Shown one piece after another: positions 35,820 to 45,017 of a stretch of 64,000 nucleotides of DNA; position 1 is the stretch's first letter, and every line of letters begins with the position of its first letter. The position numbers and the translations under genes were made by a program. This stretch comes from JASBYZ01 sp029983705. Its GTDB lineage: Bacteria > Actinomycetota > Coriobacteriia > Coriobacteriales > JAEZZM01. The stretch lies in contig OZ221969.1 in assembly GCA_965119715.1 (NCBI GenBank), forward strand, positions 930,001 to 994,000. The letters run 5' to 3'. The notes beneath the pieces are model-generated. The model saw nothing but the letters and a program-made list of their open reading frames with translations, searched no databases and had not been told where the DNA came from.

Positions 35820-35895
35820 CTAGCTTTTATGTAAATTCTACTTTATACTTTGCAAAGGATAAACTTACATTTAAATAAACTAGTAGTAGTTAGGC
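35809..35895. repeat. Long inverted repeat upstream of the iron-type ABC operon
   Basis: GCCTAACTATACTAG (35809-35823) recurs inverted at 35880-35895 with a single extra base, ending 7 bp before the permease start. Nested inside are TTTATGTAA with TTACATTTAAA, and a central near-palindrome TTTATACTTTG/CAAAGGATAAA. The whole 87-bp segment is one imperfect palindrome. It may be a double operator, a structured leader or a small MITE-like insertion. Confidence 0.6.
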
Positions 35896-35902
35896 AGGTT
35901 GC

Positions 35903-36946
35903 GTGGCTGAGAAAGCAAAAAGAAGTTATACCAGAGAATTTATTGTATTTGTTGGACTTGCTGCCTTGCTTATAGCAGCAATTCTTATTTCACTTTCTAT
36001 TGGCCGCTATAATATGCCGGTAAGTGAAATTCTTGAAGCTGTTTTGCTCACCATACAAGGACAAGACATCAATGCCAACCAAAACCAGGCTGTTTTATTT
36101 GCAATACGCCTACCCCGCCTGTTTTTATCTTTACTTGCTGGCGCTGCGCTTGCAGCATCTGGTGCAGCATATCAGGGACTTTTTAAAAACCCAATGGTAT
36201 CTCCTGATATATTAGGAGTATCTTCAGGTGCAAGTATTGGTGCTTGTATTGCCATTCTTTTCTCACTTGGCTCACTCGAGATTCAGGGTTTTGCCTTTGC
36301 AACTGGTTGTTTAGCAATCGCTTTGGTGCTTGCTATAAGTAGTGCTGCAAGCAGAAATACTGGCGGCAGCCTTCTTATCTTAATTCTTGCTGGTATCGTA
36401 ATTTCTTCTCTGTGCTCAGCTATTACCTCAATTATTAAATACGTAGCACCACCAGAGACAGCGCTCCCATAAATTACCTTCTGGCTTATGGGATCGTTTG
36501 CAAAAACTGGTGCCTGGAATAATGTTTTAGTATTATTTATCTGCTTTCTTATTGGCGTGATTCCATTGCTTGCGCTTAGATGGAAAATAAACGTCATGGC
36601 CTTTGGTGAAGAAGAGGCAAAGGCTTTAGGTGTAAACACTAAGCGCGTTAGACTCACAATTATCTTATGCGCCACCTTACTTACGGCAACAACCGTTGCA
36701 CTTTGCGGCATTATTGGTTGGGTTGGTCTTGTAATCCCACATATTGGCCGCTTTTTGGTGGGCGCTAACTACCAAGTCTTGCTTCCATGCTCAATTTTGG
36801 CAGGAGCTACCTTTATGGTTATAGTTGATACCCTTGCAAGAACCTTAAGTTCTGGTGAAATCCCTATCAGTATTATCACTGCAATTATTGGAGCTCCTGT
36901 ATTTATCTACCTTATCTTTAAGGGCAAAAGGAGCTGGTCAGAATGA
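35903..36946 (+). pseudogene. FecCD-family permease of an iron/cobalamin-type ABC importer, in-frame TAA
   Basis: Read through, this is a ~347-residue permease of normal FecCD/BtuC length. It shows the SIGRYNMPVSEI start, LPRLFLSLLAGAALAASGAAYQ near residue 75, the GVSSGASIGA motif near 110, the coupling segment GEEEAKALGVNTKRVR and GWVGLVIPHIGRFLVG near 275. A TAA at 36470-36472 breaks it after PETALP; the same frame then continues ITFWLMGSFAKT. In relatives a residue such as Gln or Ala fills this position, so CAA to TAA is a simple explanation. The start is GTG at 35903. The TGA overlaps the ATPase start (ATGA). Confidence 0.8.
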
Positions 36947-37729
36947 GTCTAGTTGCAAAAGATTTAAACGTAGGTTTTGGCCATACCGCTATTGTAGAAG
37001 ATATCAACTTCAGCTTAGAAAAAAAGGAACTATTCTTTGTTTGCTTGGTAAAAACGGAGTGGGTAAGACCACCTTATTTAAAACACTTTTAAATCTAATG
37101 CCTAAGGTATCTGGCCAAATATTACTTGACGGTAAAGATATACAAGATTTTTCCAATCAAGACTTTGCTAAAAAGGTTGCCTATGTTCCTCAACATTCAC
37201 GTGCGCCCTTTGCCTTTTCGGTATTAGACGTGGTCATTATGGGGCGAACTGCTCAGATGGGATTTTTTGGAAGTCTTTCTAAAAAGGATAAAGATCTTGC
37301 AGTAGCTGCCCTAGATCAGCTTCATATAGGGCACCTTAAAGATAGAAACTTCCTTGAACTTTCTGGCGGTCAGCACCAAATGGTAATGATTGCTCGAGCA
37401 CTCGTTCAAGAGCCTGAGTACATCTTATTTGATGAGCCTACAAGTGCGCTTGACTTTGGTAACCAGGTAGAGGTTCTTACAGAAATTATTTCGCTCAAAG
37501 AGCAAAACATAGGCTACTGATGACCACTCACTCATCTGACCATGCATTTTTGTGTGGAGGAGATGCCTTACTTATTAAAAATACTCATGACTATTTAATT
37601 GGTCCTGTTGATGATGTTTTGACCGCTCAAACACTTAGTGATGCTTACGGAGTTGATGTACACATCACAGAATCACAAGTTGACGGTGAAATCATAAAAA
37701 ACTGTAGTCCTATTGTTAGAGAGAAATAA
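36943..37729 (+). pseudogene. FepC/BtuD-type ATPase of the same importer, two frameshifts
   Basis: From the ATG at 36943 the product reads MSLVAKDLNVGFGHTAIVED to LEKK, then shifts at an A7 run (37019-37025); adding one A restores GTILCLLGKNGVGKTTLFKTL with Walker A. The middle frame then holds VAYVPQHSRAPF (Q loop), LSGGQHQMVMIARALV (signature) and LFDEPTSALDFGNQ (Walker B). A second shift near 37510 separates the H-loop MTTHSSDHAF and the last ~65 residues, ending at 37729. With both shifts repaired the protein would have the usual ~260 residues. It is part of the decayed iron-type operon. Confidence 0.8.
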
Positions 37730-37741
37730 AGGAGATGAAGG

Positions 37742-38890
37742 ATGGAACAGATTAAGCAAAACAAGCTTCTTACCTACATGGTAAGCGCTCTCTTTTCTTT
37801 AATGCTTGTAATCTCTTTAGCTGCCTGTGGCAACACAGCTACTGTAGAAGAGTCTAAAAACTGAACCAGCTCAAAGTCAGGAACAAACTAAGGCTGAAGA
37901 GAAGAAAGACGAAAAGAAAGACGAAAAGCAGGCCACTGCTGCAAAGGGCGATACTCGCACCATTAAAGACAGTGAGGGTAAAGAAGTTGAAGTACCTGCT
38001 CAGGTAGATAAAGCAGCTCCAACCATTGGTGCATTTGCACACATCACTTCAATGCTTGGCGCACAAGATAAGGTTGTAGCTTCAGTTACTAAACTTTCTG
38101 ATATTTATCACAAGGTATTTCCTAAAGCTAACCCAAATAATACCGACGTTAAAAACGTTGAAGAGGTTATCGCATCAGGTGCACAAGTAGTGTACGGTCC
38201 AAACGTATCTGATGAGCAACAAGCTCAGTACGATGCTGCTGGGGTTACAACGGTTAAGATTAATGCCTTTAGCAACGCTGAAGAGCTTAAGAGCACCATT
38301 AGCTTAATTGCTGAAATCTTAGGTGGAGATGCACCTGAGTAAGCTAAGAAATTTAATGAGCGCTATGATGCAATCATTAAAGAGGTAAGCGATAAGGCAA
38401 AGACCATTCCAGAAGATCAAAGAAAGAAAGTATTAAATCTTCGCGTAAGTGGTGATAACTACACCGCACAAACTGCTAAAGATATCTCAGCTTTCTATGT
38501 TGAGACTGCAGGCGGAATCTTTGCATCTAAAGACTTTGCCCCTAGCGGAAAAGACAGAGTGTTGGCGCTGAGCAAATTGTTACATGGGCACCAGATGTAA
38601 TCTTTACTATGGGCCAAAGCGCGAAAGACACCATTATGAACGATCCAGCCCTACAATCAGTTCCTGCTGTTCAAAACGGTCAGGTGTTTGTTGAGCCTTA
38701 TGGAACCTATCAATGGTTAGTAAGATCTGCTGAGGGTGCGCTTATGCCATACTTCTTAGCTAAGATTACCTATCCTGAGGTATTTAAAGATCTCTCTGTA
38801 GAAGAGGAGACTAAGAAATTTTATAAGGATATGTATAACTATGATCTGAACGATGAAGAAGTTGCTACCATCATGGCTGGTGACAAGTAA
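37742..38890 (+). pseudogene. Substrate-binding lipoprotein of the same importer, three lesions
   Basis: AAAGGAG precedes the ATG at 37742. The start encodes a lipoprotein signal (MLVISLAAC, lipid Cys at residue 29). One extra A in the A5 run near 37857 shifts the frame inside a charged Glu/Lys linker. The periplasmic-binding domain follows (GDTRTIKDSEGKEVEVPAQV onward). A TAA at 38340-38342 stops it after GDAPE, the same frame continuing AKKFNERYDAIIKEV. A one-base loss near 38562 shifts again before TWAPDVIFTMGQSAKDT, and the last frame ends at 38890. The domain pattern is that of FecB/BtuF-type proteins; the ligand (siderophore, haem or cobalamin) is not determinable. Confidence 0.78.
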
Positions 38891-38956
38891 GAGTTAGATT
38901 TACAGAAGCTAAATTTTCCGTATGATTTAGCCTCATGCAAGCTCCAATAAGCTGCA

Positions 38957-38989
38957 AAAAAAGCCGAGAGAAAAATTTCTCTCGGCTTT
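38957..38989. terminator. Bidirectional Rho-independent terminator between the iron-type operon and rpmB
   Basis: AGCCGAGAGAA and TTCTCTCGGCT form an 11-bp or longer stem with an A run before and a T run after, so it can end transcripts from both sides. Confidence 0.85.
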
Positions 38990-39032
38990 AAACATTTAAT
39001 CCCGCGTGTTAAGGGAGAACATGCTTAATAAT

Positions 39033-39221
39033 TTAAGAACGAGCTACTTTACCTGCCTTGAGGCACTTTGAACATACGTTCATTTTCTTTGCATGACCAT
39101 TTTGTACAACAGTTACACGCTGAATGTTTGGTTTAAAAGTTCTGTTATTTACTCTGTGTGAGTGTGAAATGCGACGGCCAGCAGTTGGGCGCTTACCGCA
39201 AATCTCGCATACTTTGCTCAT
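39033..39221 (-). CDS. rpmB: 50S ribosomal protein L28
   Basis: A 62-residue basic protein of normal length. It has the zinc-ribbon pairs CEICGK near the start and CSKCLKAG near the end, plus the family core GRRISHSHRVNNRTFKPNIQ. It is a structural protein of the large ribosomal subunit. AAAGGAGAAG precedes the ATG. The gene is monocistronic and ends towards the shared terminator at 38957-38989. Confidence 0.97.
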   Translation of the reverse strand: MSKVCEICGKRPTAGRRISHSHRVNNRTFKPNIQRVTVVQNGHAKKMNVCSKCLKAGKVARS

Positions 39222-39564
39222 TTAACTTCTCCTTTGCACACGCTTATCTTTTGTTTAATTAGTGTAAAGCGTAAATTAATTAACTTTAGGACTATAGCAC
39301 GATTTGAGCGTTTAAATAAAGACCCAAGCCCGATTAAAGTCACAGTCACGTATTATAACCATAAAATATTTGCTTAATATAGCCTTCGTGTGAAGAGCTT
39401 GTGAAAGTCACACACCTGAGCGTACTCAATTTATGAAAAAATCAACGCTTTTAATCGTGATTTTTACCTTTTGGATTTTACTATATAATTTTAGATTAGT
39501 TAAATAGGGTACACATAGAACTAATTGACATCTATACGTACCTTGTTAGTGAGGAGTAAAAGCT
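39222..39564. other. Divergent intergenic region between rpmB and the Asp23 gene
   Basis: The 343 bp contain no coding frame I can support. The right half has a TATAAT at 39484-39489, about 75 bp before the Asp23 start, as a likely -10, with a poor -35. A small palindrome TGTGA-AAG-TCACA lies at 39400-39412 and could bind a regulator. No riboswitch motif was recognised. Confidence 0.5.
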
Positions 39565-39912
39565 ATGCAAAAAGATATTTCTGGAGGCTTGAGCATTTCA
39601 AACAATGCTATTGCAGATATCATCGGTTATGAGGCAATGGAGTCATATGGTGTAGTTGGTATGGCTGCTCCAACCCTAAGTGATGGTATTGCAAAGATTC
39701 TTCCTCAGTCAAAGTACAGACGCGGTATTGTAGTCACAGAAGGAGCTACCGGCGCTATTATCGACCTCTATGTAGTATTAGAGTATGGCACCAATGTAAC
39801 TGCTGTAACTACTAACCTTGAGGAGCGTATTTTATTTGTTCTCAAACAGATTTTAGACATGAGCCCTCAGGCGATAAATATTCACGTTCAAGGTATGAAA
39901 GTAAGAAACTAA
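39565..39912 (+). CDS. Asp23/Gls24 family envelope stress protein
   Basis: A 115-residue protein of the Asp23/YloU group. ISNNAIADIIGYEAMESYGVVGMA at the N-terminus and the alternating beta-strand IDLYVVLEYGTNV are characteristic. YloU-type proteins are membrane-associated and of unsettled function. The gene directly abuts the DAK2-domain gene, the same pairing found in Firmicutes (yloU-yloV), which supports both calls. GAGGAG lies nine bases before the ATG. Confidence 0.9.
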   Translation: MQKDISGGLSISNNAIADIIGYEAMESYGVVGMAAPTLSDGIAKILPQSKYRRGIVVTEGATGAIIDLYVVLEYGTNVTAVTTNLEERILFVLKQILDMSPQAINIHVQGMKVRN

Positions 39913-41553
39913 ATGATAAGTAATCTGCTCAGAAGCTCTTTTGAGTTTGCAGCTAACTGCGTTAAAGATCGCTCAGAAGAGATTAACAAACTCAATGTGT
40001 TTCCAGTTCCTGATGGAGACACCGGAACAAACATGTCTCTTACCTTAGCTTCAGTGGTAGGAGAGCTTAAAGATCTTCCTCAATCTGCAAACCTTCAAGA
40101 GCTTTGTCAGGCCGTGATACACGGCTCTTTGATGGGAGCTCGTGGTAACTCAGGTGTTATTACCTCTCAAATTTTACGTGGTCTTGCAGAGGGCTTTTCA
40201 GAGCTTGACGGTGAGCTTAACACCAAAAAGCTTGCAAGCATTTTTAGAAGATCAGTTAAGGTTTCTTTTCAGGCAGTAAGAAAGCCTGTTGAAGGAACCA
40301 TCCTTACCGTTATTAAGGACTGCTCGCTCAAGCTTGACCAACTTGATAAGGCAATGGCGCCGCTTGATTATGCCTTAGATGAGCTAGTAAAAGAGGCCTT
40401 TGCTTCTGTTTCAAGAACCCCTGACTATCTTCCTGTTCTGAAAGAAAATGGAGTAGTTGATGCAGGTGGTTATGGTCTTGCTATCTTTATCGAAGGTTTT
40501 GTAAATGCTGCTACTGGTAGAGCTGAAACCCCTTCATATGTTCAAAACCATATGGTTGAAGATAGGGTTAAAATCGAGCTTAATGATGATTGGGAAGGTA
40601 GTGAATTTACCTACTGCACTGAGTTTTTATTTAAAGCATACGGACTTAACGTTTCTGAAACTCAAGACTTTTTAGCAAGCATGGGTGACTGTGAGCTTTT
40701 AGTTGGCGCAGAGCCAGACTATAAGGTACACGTTCATACAGATACCCCTGATAGGGTTCTCAAGTACATGCTTGAGCGCGGTCAAATCTTTGAAGTTCAC
40801 ATCCACAACATGGATCTTCAAGCTCACGAACGTACCCAAAAGCTTGCAGAAGAAGAAGCTCACAAGGCTCAAGAAGAAGTGCTTGAGCACAAAGAATTAG
40901 GCTTTGTTGCTGTTACTAGTGGAGACGGTAATGAGGAGATCTTAAAGTCATTGGGCGTTGATAAGGTTGTTCGTGGTGGTCAAACCATGAATCCATCAAC
41001 AAAAGATTTGCTTGAGGCAATTGAGAGTGTTAATGCCGATAAGGTTATTGTGCTTCCAAACAATAAAAATATTATCATGGCAGCACAGTCTGCAGCAGGC
41101 GCATCTTCTAAAGAGGTAGAGGTTATTCCAACCAAAACTATTGCTCAAGCATTTTCTGCTATGTTTGCCTTTGATAGTACCCTTGACCTTGAAAGCAACG
41201 CTGAGAGCATGACTGAGGCACTTGAAGAAGTTCATGATGCAGAAATTACCACTGCAATTAAAAACTCTAGCGCAGAGGATGGCTCTCCAATCAAAGAGGG
41301 CGACATCATTGGTATTTTAGACGGAAAAATTGAGGTAGTGGGGAGTTCCTTATCAGAGGTTGCCTTTGCTTCAATTGAAAAGCTCCTTGAGCACTCTGAT
41401 GCCTTTACCTTGACTGCTCTAGCAGGTGAAGATTTATCTCAGGCAGACTTTGATAAGCTTATTGAAGAGCTTGAAGAAAAATTTGATGATCTAGAAATCG
41501 ATGCACACAGAGGCGGGCAGCCTTTATATCCGCTTCTTTTATCGCTTGAGTAA
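39913..41553 (+). CDS. DAK2-domain kinase, YloV/FakA-like
   Basis: A 546-residue protein. Residues 1-~200 are a DhaL-like domain whose FPVPDGDTGTNMSLTL carries the Asp residues that bind Mg-ATP, followed by MGARGNSGVITSQ. The middle (~235-310) is a FakA-type segment with CTEFLFKAYG and HVHTDTPDRVL, and the C-terminal ~230 residues form the YloV-specific domain. In Firmicutes the family phosphorylates fatty acids bound to FakB proteins, so incorporation of host fatty acids is a plausible role; no fakB is visible here. It starts on the base after the Asp23 stop. Confidence 0.9.
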   Translation: MISNLLRSSFEFAANCVKDRSEEINKLNVFPVPDGDTGTNMSLTLASVVGELKDLPQSANLQELCQAVIHGSLMGARGNSGVITSQILRGLAEGFSELDGELNTKKLASIFRRSVKVSFQAVRKPVEGTILTVIKDCSLKLDQLDKAMAPLDYALDELVKEAFASVSRTPDYLPVLKENGVVDAGGYGLAIFIEGFVNAATGRAETPSYVQNHMVEDRVKIELNDDWEGSEFTYCTEFLFKAYGLNVSETQDFLASMGDCELLVGAEPDYKVHVHTDTPDRVLKYMLERGQIFEVHIHNMDLQAHERTQKLAEEEAHKAQEEVLEHKELGFVAVTSGDGNEEILKSLGVDKVVRGGQTMNPSTKDLLEAIESVNADKVIVLPNNKNIIMAAQSAAGASSKEVEVIPTKTIAQAFSAMFAFDSTLDLESNAESMTEALEEVHDAEITTAIKNSSAEDGSPIKEGDIIGILDGKIEVVGSSLSEVAFASIEKLLEHSDAFTLTALAGEDLSQADFDKLIEELEEKFDDLEIDAHRGGQPLYPLLLSLE

Positions 41554-41566
41554 GTCCTGATAAGGC

Positions 41567-43729
41567 ATGCCAGGCAGCTCTAAACATATTCTTAATACTA
41601 AAGCCGTCCAGTTTTATAGGACGGCTCATTTATTTTCATCGGTCTCTCACTTGCGCTATGTGTCTGAGGGTAGAAAAGAGCTCTTAGCCAAACTTAATAT
41701 TTCAAGTATTGATGAGCTCTTTTGGCATGTGCCTTTTAGGTACCTAGACTTTACCAAGGTAACAAGTATCCAAAGCGCAAAAATAGGAGAGGAAGTCACC
41801 TTAATTGGTGAGGTTTATAATGTTGAGCTTAAAAGTCCTCGACCACGCCTGCATATTGTAGAGGTGACCCTTCAAGATGAGAGTGGCATCGTAATCATCT
41901 CCTTTTTTAAACAGCCCTGGATTGCTGAGCAAATTAAAGAGGGAATGCGTCTGGTGGTAAGCGGCAAAATTGGCTTTAACTACGGATTTAAACGCCTTTC
42001 ATCTCCCTTTTTTGAAGTCTTAGATTCTGGAGATGAGGGCCATACCAAGCGCATTATGATGCTTCCGATTCACCACTCTACAGAAGGCTTAAGCAATGCG
42101 TGGATGAGGAGGATCATCTCTTCGGCACTTGATGACTATACGCAGCTTAGAGACCACCTTCCCGTAGAAATACGCGCGAGACGTTTGTTGATGAGCTATC
42201 AAAGAGCGCTCAGGTGCATACACTTTCCAAACTCATATGAGCAGGCACAAGAGGCTCGTGAGCGCCTTGCTTACGATGAGGTCTTTCAGCTCCAGCTTGC
42301 GCTTCGCTTAAGAAGAGAGCACTTACATGAGGATGTAATAGCTACCTCACATGATATTGACGGGCCCCATGCAAAGGCGCTCTTAGCATCCCTTCCCTTT
42401 GAGCTAAGTTCTGACCAGCGCGCTGCAGTAGATGATATCTATAAGCTTATGCATATGGATAAACCTATGAATCACATGCTCTTAGGTGATGTAGGAACCG
42501 GTAAGACTGCAGTGGCGCTGCTTGCTCTAGGGCCTGTTTGTGATAGCCAAAAGCAGGCTGCAATGATGGCTCCAACAACTGTACTTGCTGAGCAGTACGC
42601 TAAAAAAATGGGTGCAAGCTTAGACGCTGCCCATATTAGTTGGGCGCTTTTAACCTCAGCTACTCCAAAAGATGAACGAGAAAAAATTTTAGCAGCACTT
42701 AAGTCAGGTGCCCTACACGTACTCTTTGGCACCCACGCCTTAATTCAAGAAGATGTTGAGTTTAAAAATTTATCGCTTGCAATAGTTGATGAGCAGCATA
42801 GATTTGGAGTGGCACAAAGAACAGCACTCAGACAAAAAGGACCAGGAGCAGATTTATTACTTATGTCTGCAACCCCAATTCCAAGAACGCTTGCGCTCTC
42901 GATTTATGGAGACCTCAGCTGCTCATATTTATATAAGCGGCCGGTAAAAGGTGCAGGGGTAATCTCAAAGGTCTTAAAGAAGTCTGATAGAGGCATTGCC
43001 TATGATGCTATAAAGGAGGCGCTCTCAAAGGGTTTTCAGGCCTATATCATCTGTCCGCTTGTGGGAACAAAGTCAAGTGATGAAAACCTTGATGATGAAA
43101 TTATCAATGCAGAGCGCTCTGAAAACCTAAAGGCTGCAAACCAGGAAGCTGAGTTTTTGCAGAAAAAAGTCTTTATCAACTACAAGGTAGGACTGTTAAC
43201 GGGAGCCTTAAGTCAAGATGAAAAACATCAAGTAATGCAAGACTTTGAAAACAAAAAGATCGATGTTTTGGTAGCAACAACTGTAGTAGAGGTTGGTGTT
43301 GACGTCCCTAATGCAACGGTCATGATAATTGAGGATGCAGAGCGCTTTGGACTCGCTCAGCTCCACCAGTTAAGAGGGCGCGTAGGCAGAGGCAAAAATC
43401 CTGGACAGGTTTTCTTTTTGGCAGACTCACGCTCTGGAAATGCGAGCGCTCGCTTAAGCGCACTTGAGCAAACAAGTGACGGTTTTAAGCTTGCAGAACT
43501 TGACTTAATCCAAAGAAAAGAAGGCGATCTTATGGGTACCAGACAAAGCGGAGACCCTCAGCTTAAGCTTGTTGACTTTGCAAAGGATAAGGAGCTTATC
43601 GTCCAGGCACACTTTGATGCCCTAGATATTTTGCAAAAAGATCCAAAGCTTGTACTTGCTAAGCATAGGGGTCTAAGACTAAGAATTGCACACCGATTTA
43701 AACAAGTATTTACTGAGGTAGTAGGATAA
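41567..43729 (+). CDS. recG: ATP-dependent DNA helicase RecG
   Basis: A 720-residue superfamily 2 helicase that remodels stalled forks and Holliday junctions. The N-terminal wedge/OB region (~30-190) precedes Walker A GDVGTGKTAVALL near residue 306, IVDEQHRFG near 407, SATPIPRTLALS near 436, and QLHQLRGRVGRGKNPGQ near 610. The ATG at 41567 has an AAGG upstream, but an 8-bp hairpin at 41602-41626 lies inside the first codons. A later start (TTG at 41651, closer to where the family similarity begins) is possible. Its stop abuts the rsmD start. Confidence 0.95.
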   Translation: MPGSSKHILNTKAVQFYRTAHLFSSVSHLRYVSEGRKELLAKLNISSIDELFWHVPFRYLDFTKVTSIQSAKIGEEVTLIGEVYNVELKSPRPRLHIVEVTLQDESGIVIISFFKQPWIAEQIKEGMRLVVSGKIGFNYGFKRLSSPFFEVLDSGDEGHTKRIMMLPIHHSTEGLSNAWMRRIISSALDDYTQLRDHLPVEIRARRLLMSYQRALRCIHFPNSYEQAQEARERLAYDEVFQLQLALRLRREHLHEDVIATSHDIDGPHAKALLASLPFELSSDQRAAVDDIYKLMHMDKPMNHMLLGDVGTGKTAVALLALGPVCDSQKQAAMMAPTTVLAEQYAKKMGASLDAAHISWALLTSATPKDEREKILAALKSGALHVLFGTHALIQEDVEFKNLSLAIVDEQHRFGVAQRTALRQKGPGADLLLMSATPIPRTLALSIYGDLSCSYLYKRPVKGAGVISKVLKKSDRGIAYDAIKEALSKGFQAYIICPLVGTKSSDENLDDEIINAERSENLKAANQEAEFLQKKVFINYKVGLLTGALSQDEKHQVMQDFENKKIDVLVATTVVEVGVDVPNATVMIIEDAERFGLAQLHQLRGRVGRGKNPGQVFFLADSRSGNASARLSALEQTSDGFKLAELDLIQRKEGDLMGTRQSGDPQLKLVDFAKDKELIVQAHFDALDILQKDPKLVLAKHRGLRLRIAHRFKQVFTEVVG
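41602..41626 (+). terminator. Hairpin at the fakA-like/recG junction
   Basis: AGCCGTCC and GGACGGCT pair perfectly around a 9-base loop, 50 bp after the DAK2 stop and followed by a moderately T-rich stretch. It may attenuate read-through into recG. If recG starts at 41567 it also lies in the coding sequence. Confidence 0.4.
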
Positions 43730-44311
43730 ATGAGAATTATTGGCGGAGAGTTTAAAGGCGTACCAATTGAAAGTCCTAAAGGACTTGATACCCGTCCTAC
43801 CTATGATAGGGTACGAGAGTCCTTAGCTTCTATTATTATTTCGCACGTCTCAGACGGGCTTGACGGTAAGCGCGTGCTTGACTGCTTTGGTGGGTCTGGA
43901 GCTGTGGGCTTTGAGCTTTTAAGTAGGGGTGCATCCTTTGCGCTTGCCTTTGAAAAGGATAAAAAAAGCGCCCAAGTTATCAAGGCAAATGCTAAAAAGT
44001 TAAAGCTTGGTAAAGAGCGCTATGAGCTTGTGGTAAAAAACATATTTGAACAGGGCCTATCTGTTTTAGAAAACTCAAGCCACGCTCCCTTTGATATTGT
44101 CTTTTTAGATCCGCCCTATAAGACAGAAGCTTCACTTATCTCAGAGCTTCTTGAGCGTTTTATTGAAAATGAGATCATATCTAGAGATTGCTTTATTGTT
44201 TATGAAAGAGAAAGCGGCAGGCCAAGTTTAGAAAGTAGCAGCCTTGAGCTTTTGAAATCTAAAAAATATGGTAATACCTATCTTGATAGTTTTTTGTTAC
44301 AGGATAAATAA
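43730..44311 (+). CDS. rsmD: 16S rRNA (guanine-N2) methyltransferase RsmD family
   Basis: A 193-residue SAM-dependent enzyme that methylates G966 of 16S rRNA. It opens with MRIIGGEFKG and TRPTYDRVRESLASI, has the SAM-binding VLDCFGGSGAVGFELLSRGA near residue 46 and the catalytic IVFLDPPYKTE near 122. It starts on the base after the recG stop and is followed by coaD, an arrangement common in Gram-positive bacteria. Confidence 0.94.
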   Translation: MRIIGGEFKGVPIESPKGLDTRPTYDRVRESLASIIISHVSDGLDGKRVLDCFGGSGAVGFELLSRGASFALAFEKDKKSAQVIKANAKKLKLGKERYELVVKNIFEQGLSVLENSSHAPFDIVFLDPPYKTEASLISELLERFIENEIISRDCFIVYERESGRPSLESSSLELLKSKKYGNTYLDSFLLQDK

Positions 44312-44327
44312 AGCTATAGGGGAGATA

Positions 44328-44888
44328 ATGACAAAACGTTTAAAACGAGTATTAGTACCAGGAACTTTTGATCCAATTACTAACGGTCACCTTGATGTAA
44401 TTGAGCGCGCTAACATGCTTGCAGATGAGGTTGTGGTAGGTGTAGCAGCATCTCTAGGAAAGCGCGGGGGACCAACATTTAGCCTTGAAGAGCGCCTGAG
44501 CTTTGCAACTGAGGCTTGTTCTCATATCCCTCATGTAGAGGTTATCGCCTTTAATGAGCTCTTAGTTGAGTTTGCCAAAAAAATTAAAGCAGGCGCAATT
44601 GTAAAGGGCTTAAGAGCGCTTACTGACTTTGAATACGAGTTTCAGATGAACAGCGTAAACTACACCTTAGATACCCAGGTAGAGACCCTTTTTATTATGG
44701 CTAATCCAAAATACACCTATGTTTCTTCGTCTATTGTAAAAGAGCTTGCAATGTATGGTGCAAATATTGAGCCTTTAGTGCCAGAGGTAGTCAAAAATGC
44801 CTTACATGAAAAATATGGTAGCTCAGAGCTTGCGCACAAAAGTAATTACGAGATTTTGCAAAAGCATCTTAAAAACCTTCAACTTTAA
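44328..44888 (+). CDS. coaD: Phosphopantetheine adenylyltransferase
   Basis: A 186-residue enzyme of coenzyme A synthesis. The nucleotidyltransferase motif VPGTFDPITNGHLDVI contains the T/HxGH signature (residues ~9-24), and the late YTYVSSSIVKELAMYGAN motif is standard. The ATG at 44328 is preferred to 44268 because GGGGAG lies just upstream and the extra N-terminus would overlap rsmD. It is about 25 residues longer than typical CoaD at the C-terminus. A strong terminator follows, closing the recG-rsmD-coaD operon. Confidence 0.95.
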   Translation: MTKRLKRVLVPGTFDPITNGHLDVIERANMLADEVVVGVAASLGKRGGPTFSLEERLSFATEACSHIPHVEVIAFNELLVEFAKKIKAGAIVKGLRALTDFEYEFQMNSVNYTLDTQVETLFIMANPKYTYVSSSIVKELAMYGANIEPLVPEVVKNALHEKYGSSELAHKSNYEILQKHLKNLQL

Positions 44889-44929
44889 CAATCGCTTGCG
44901 TGATACATAACACCGTTCACTATTTATAG

Positions 44930-44963
44930 GACCCTCTCACCGTTTGTGGCGAGAGGGTCTTTC
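44930..44963 (+). terminator. Rho-independent terminator after coaD
   Basis: GACCCTCTC (44930-44938) pairs with GAGAGGGTC (44951-44959), extended by CC/GG beyond one mismatch, and is followed by TTTCT. Confidence 0.85.
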
Positions 44964-45017
44964 TATAATCAATCACTGACAATTTAAGACAAATATCCTT
45001 TTAAACCAGGAGGTACG

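Noticed and set aside
21387..38890. Reassigned TAA codon (TAA read as Gln)
   Set aside because: Numerous intact genes here (for example metK, def and glpX) end with TAA, and the same segments also carry frameshifts.
39400..39412. CRP/Rex-like site TGTGA-AAG-TCACA
   Set aside because: The spacing fits neither regulator's normal site, and the position relative to a promoter is unclear.
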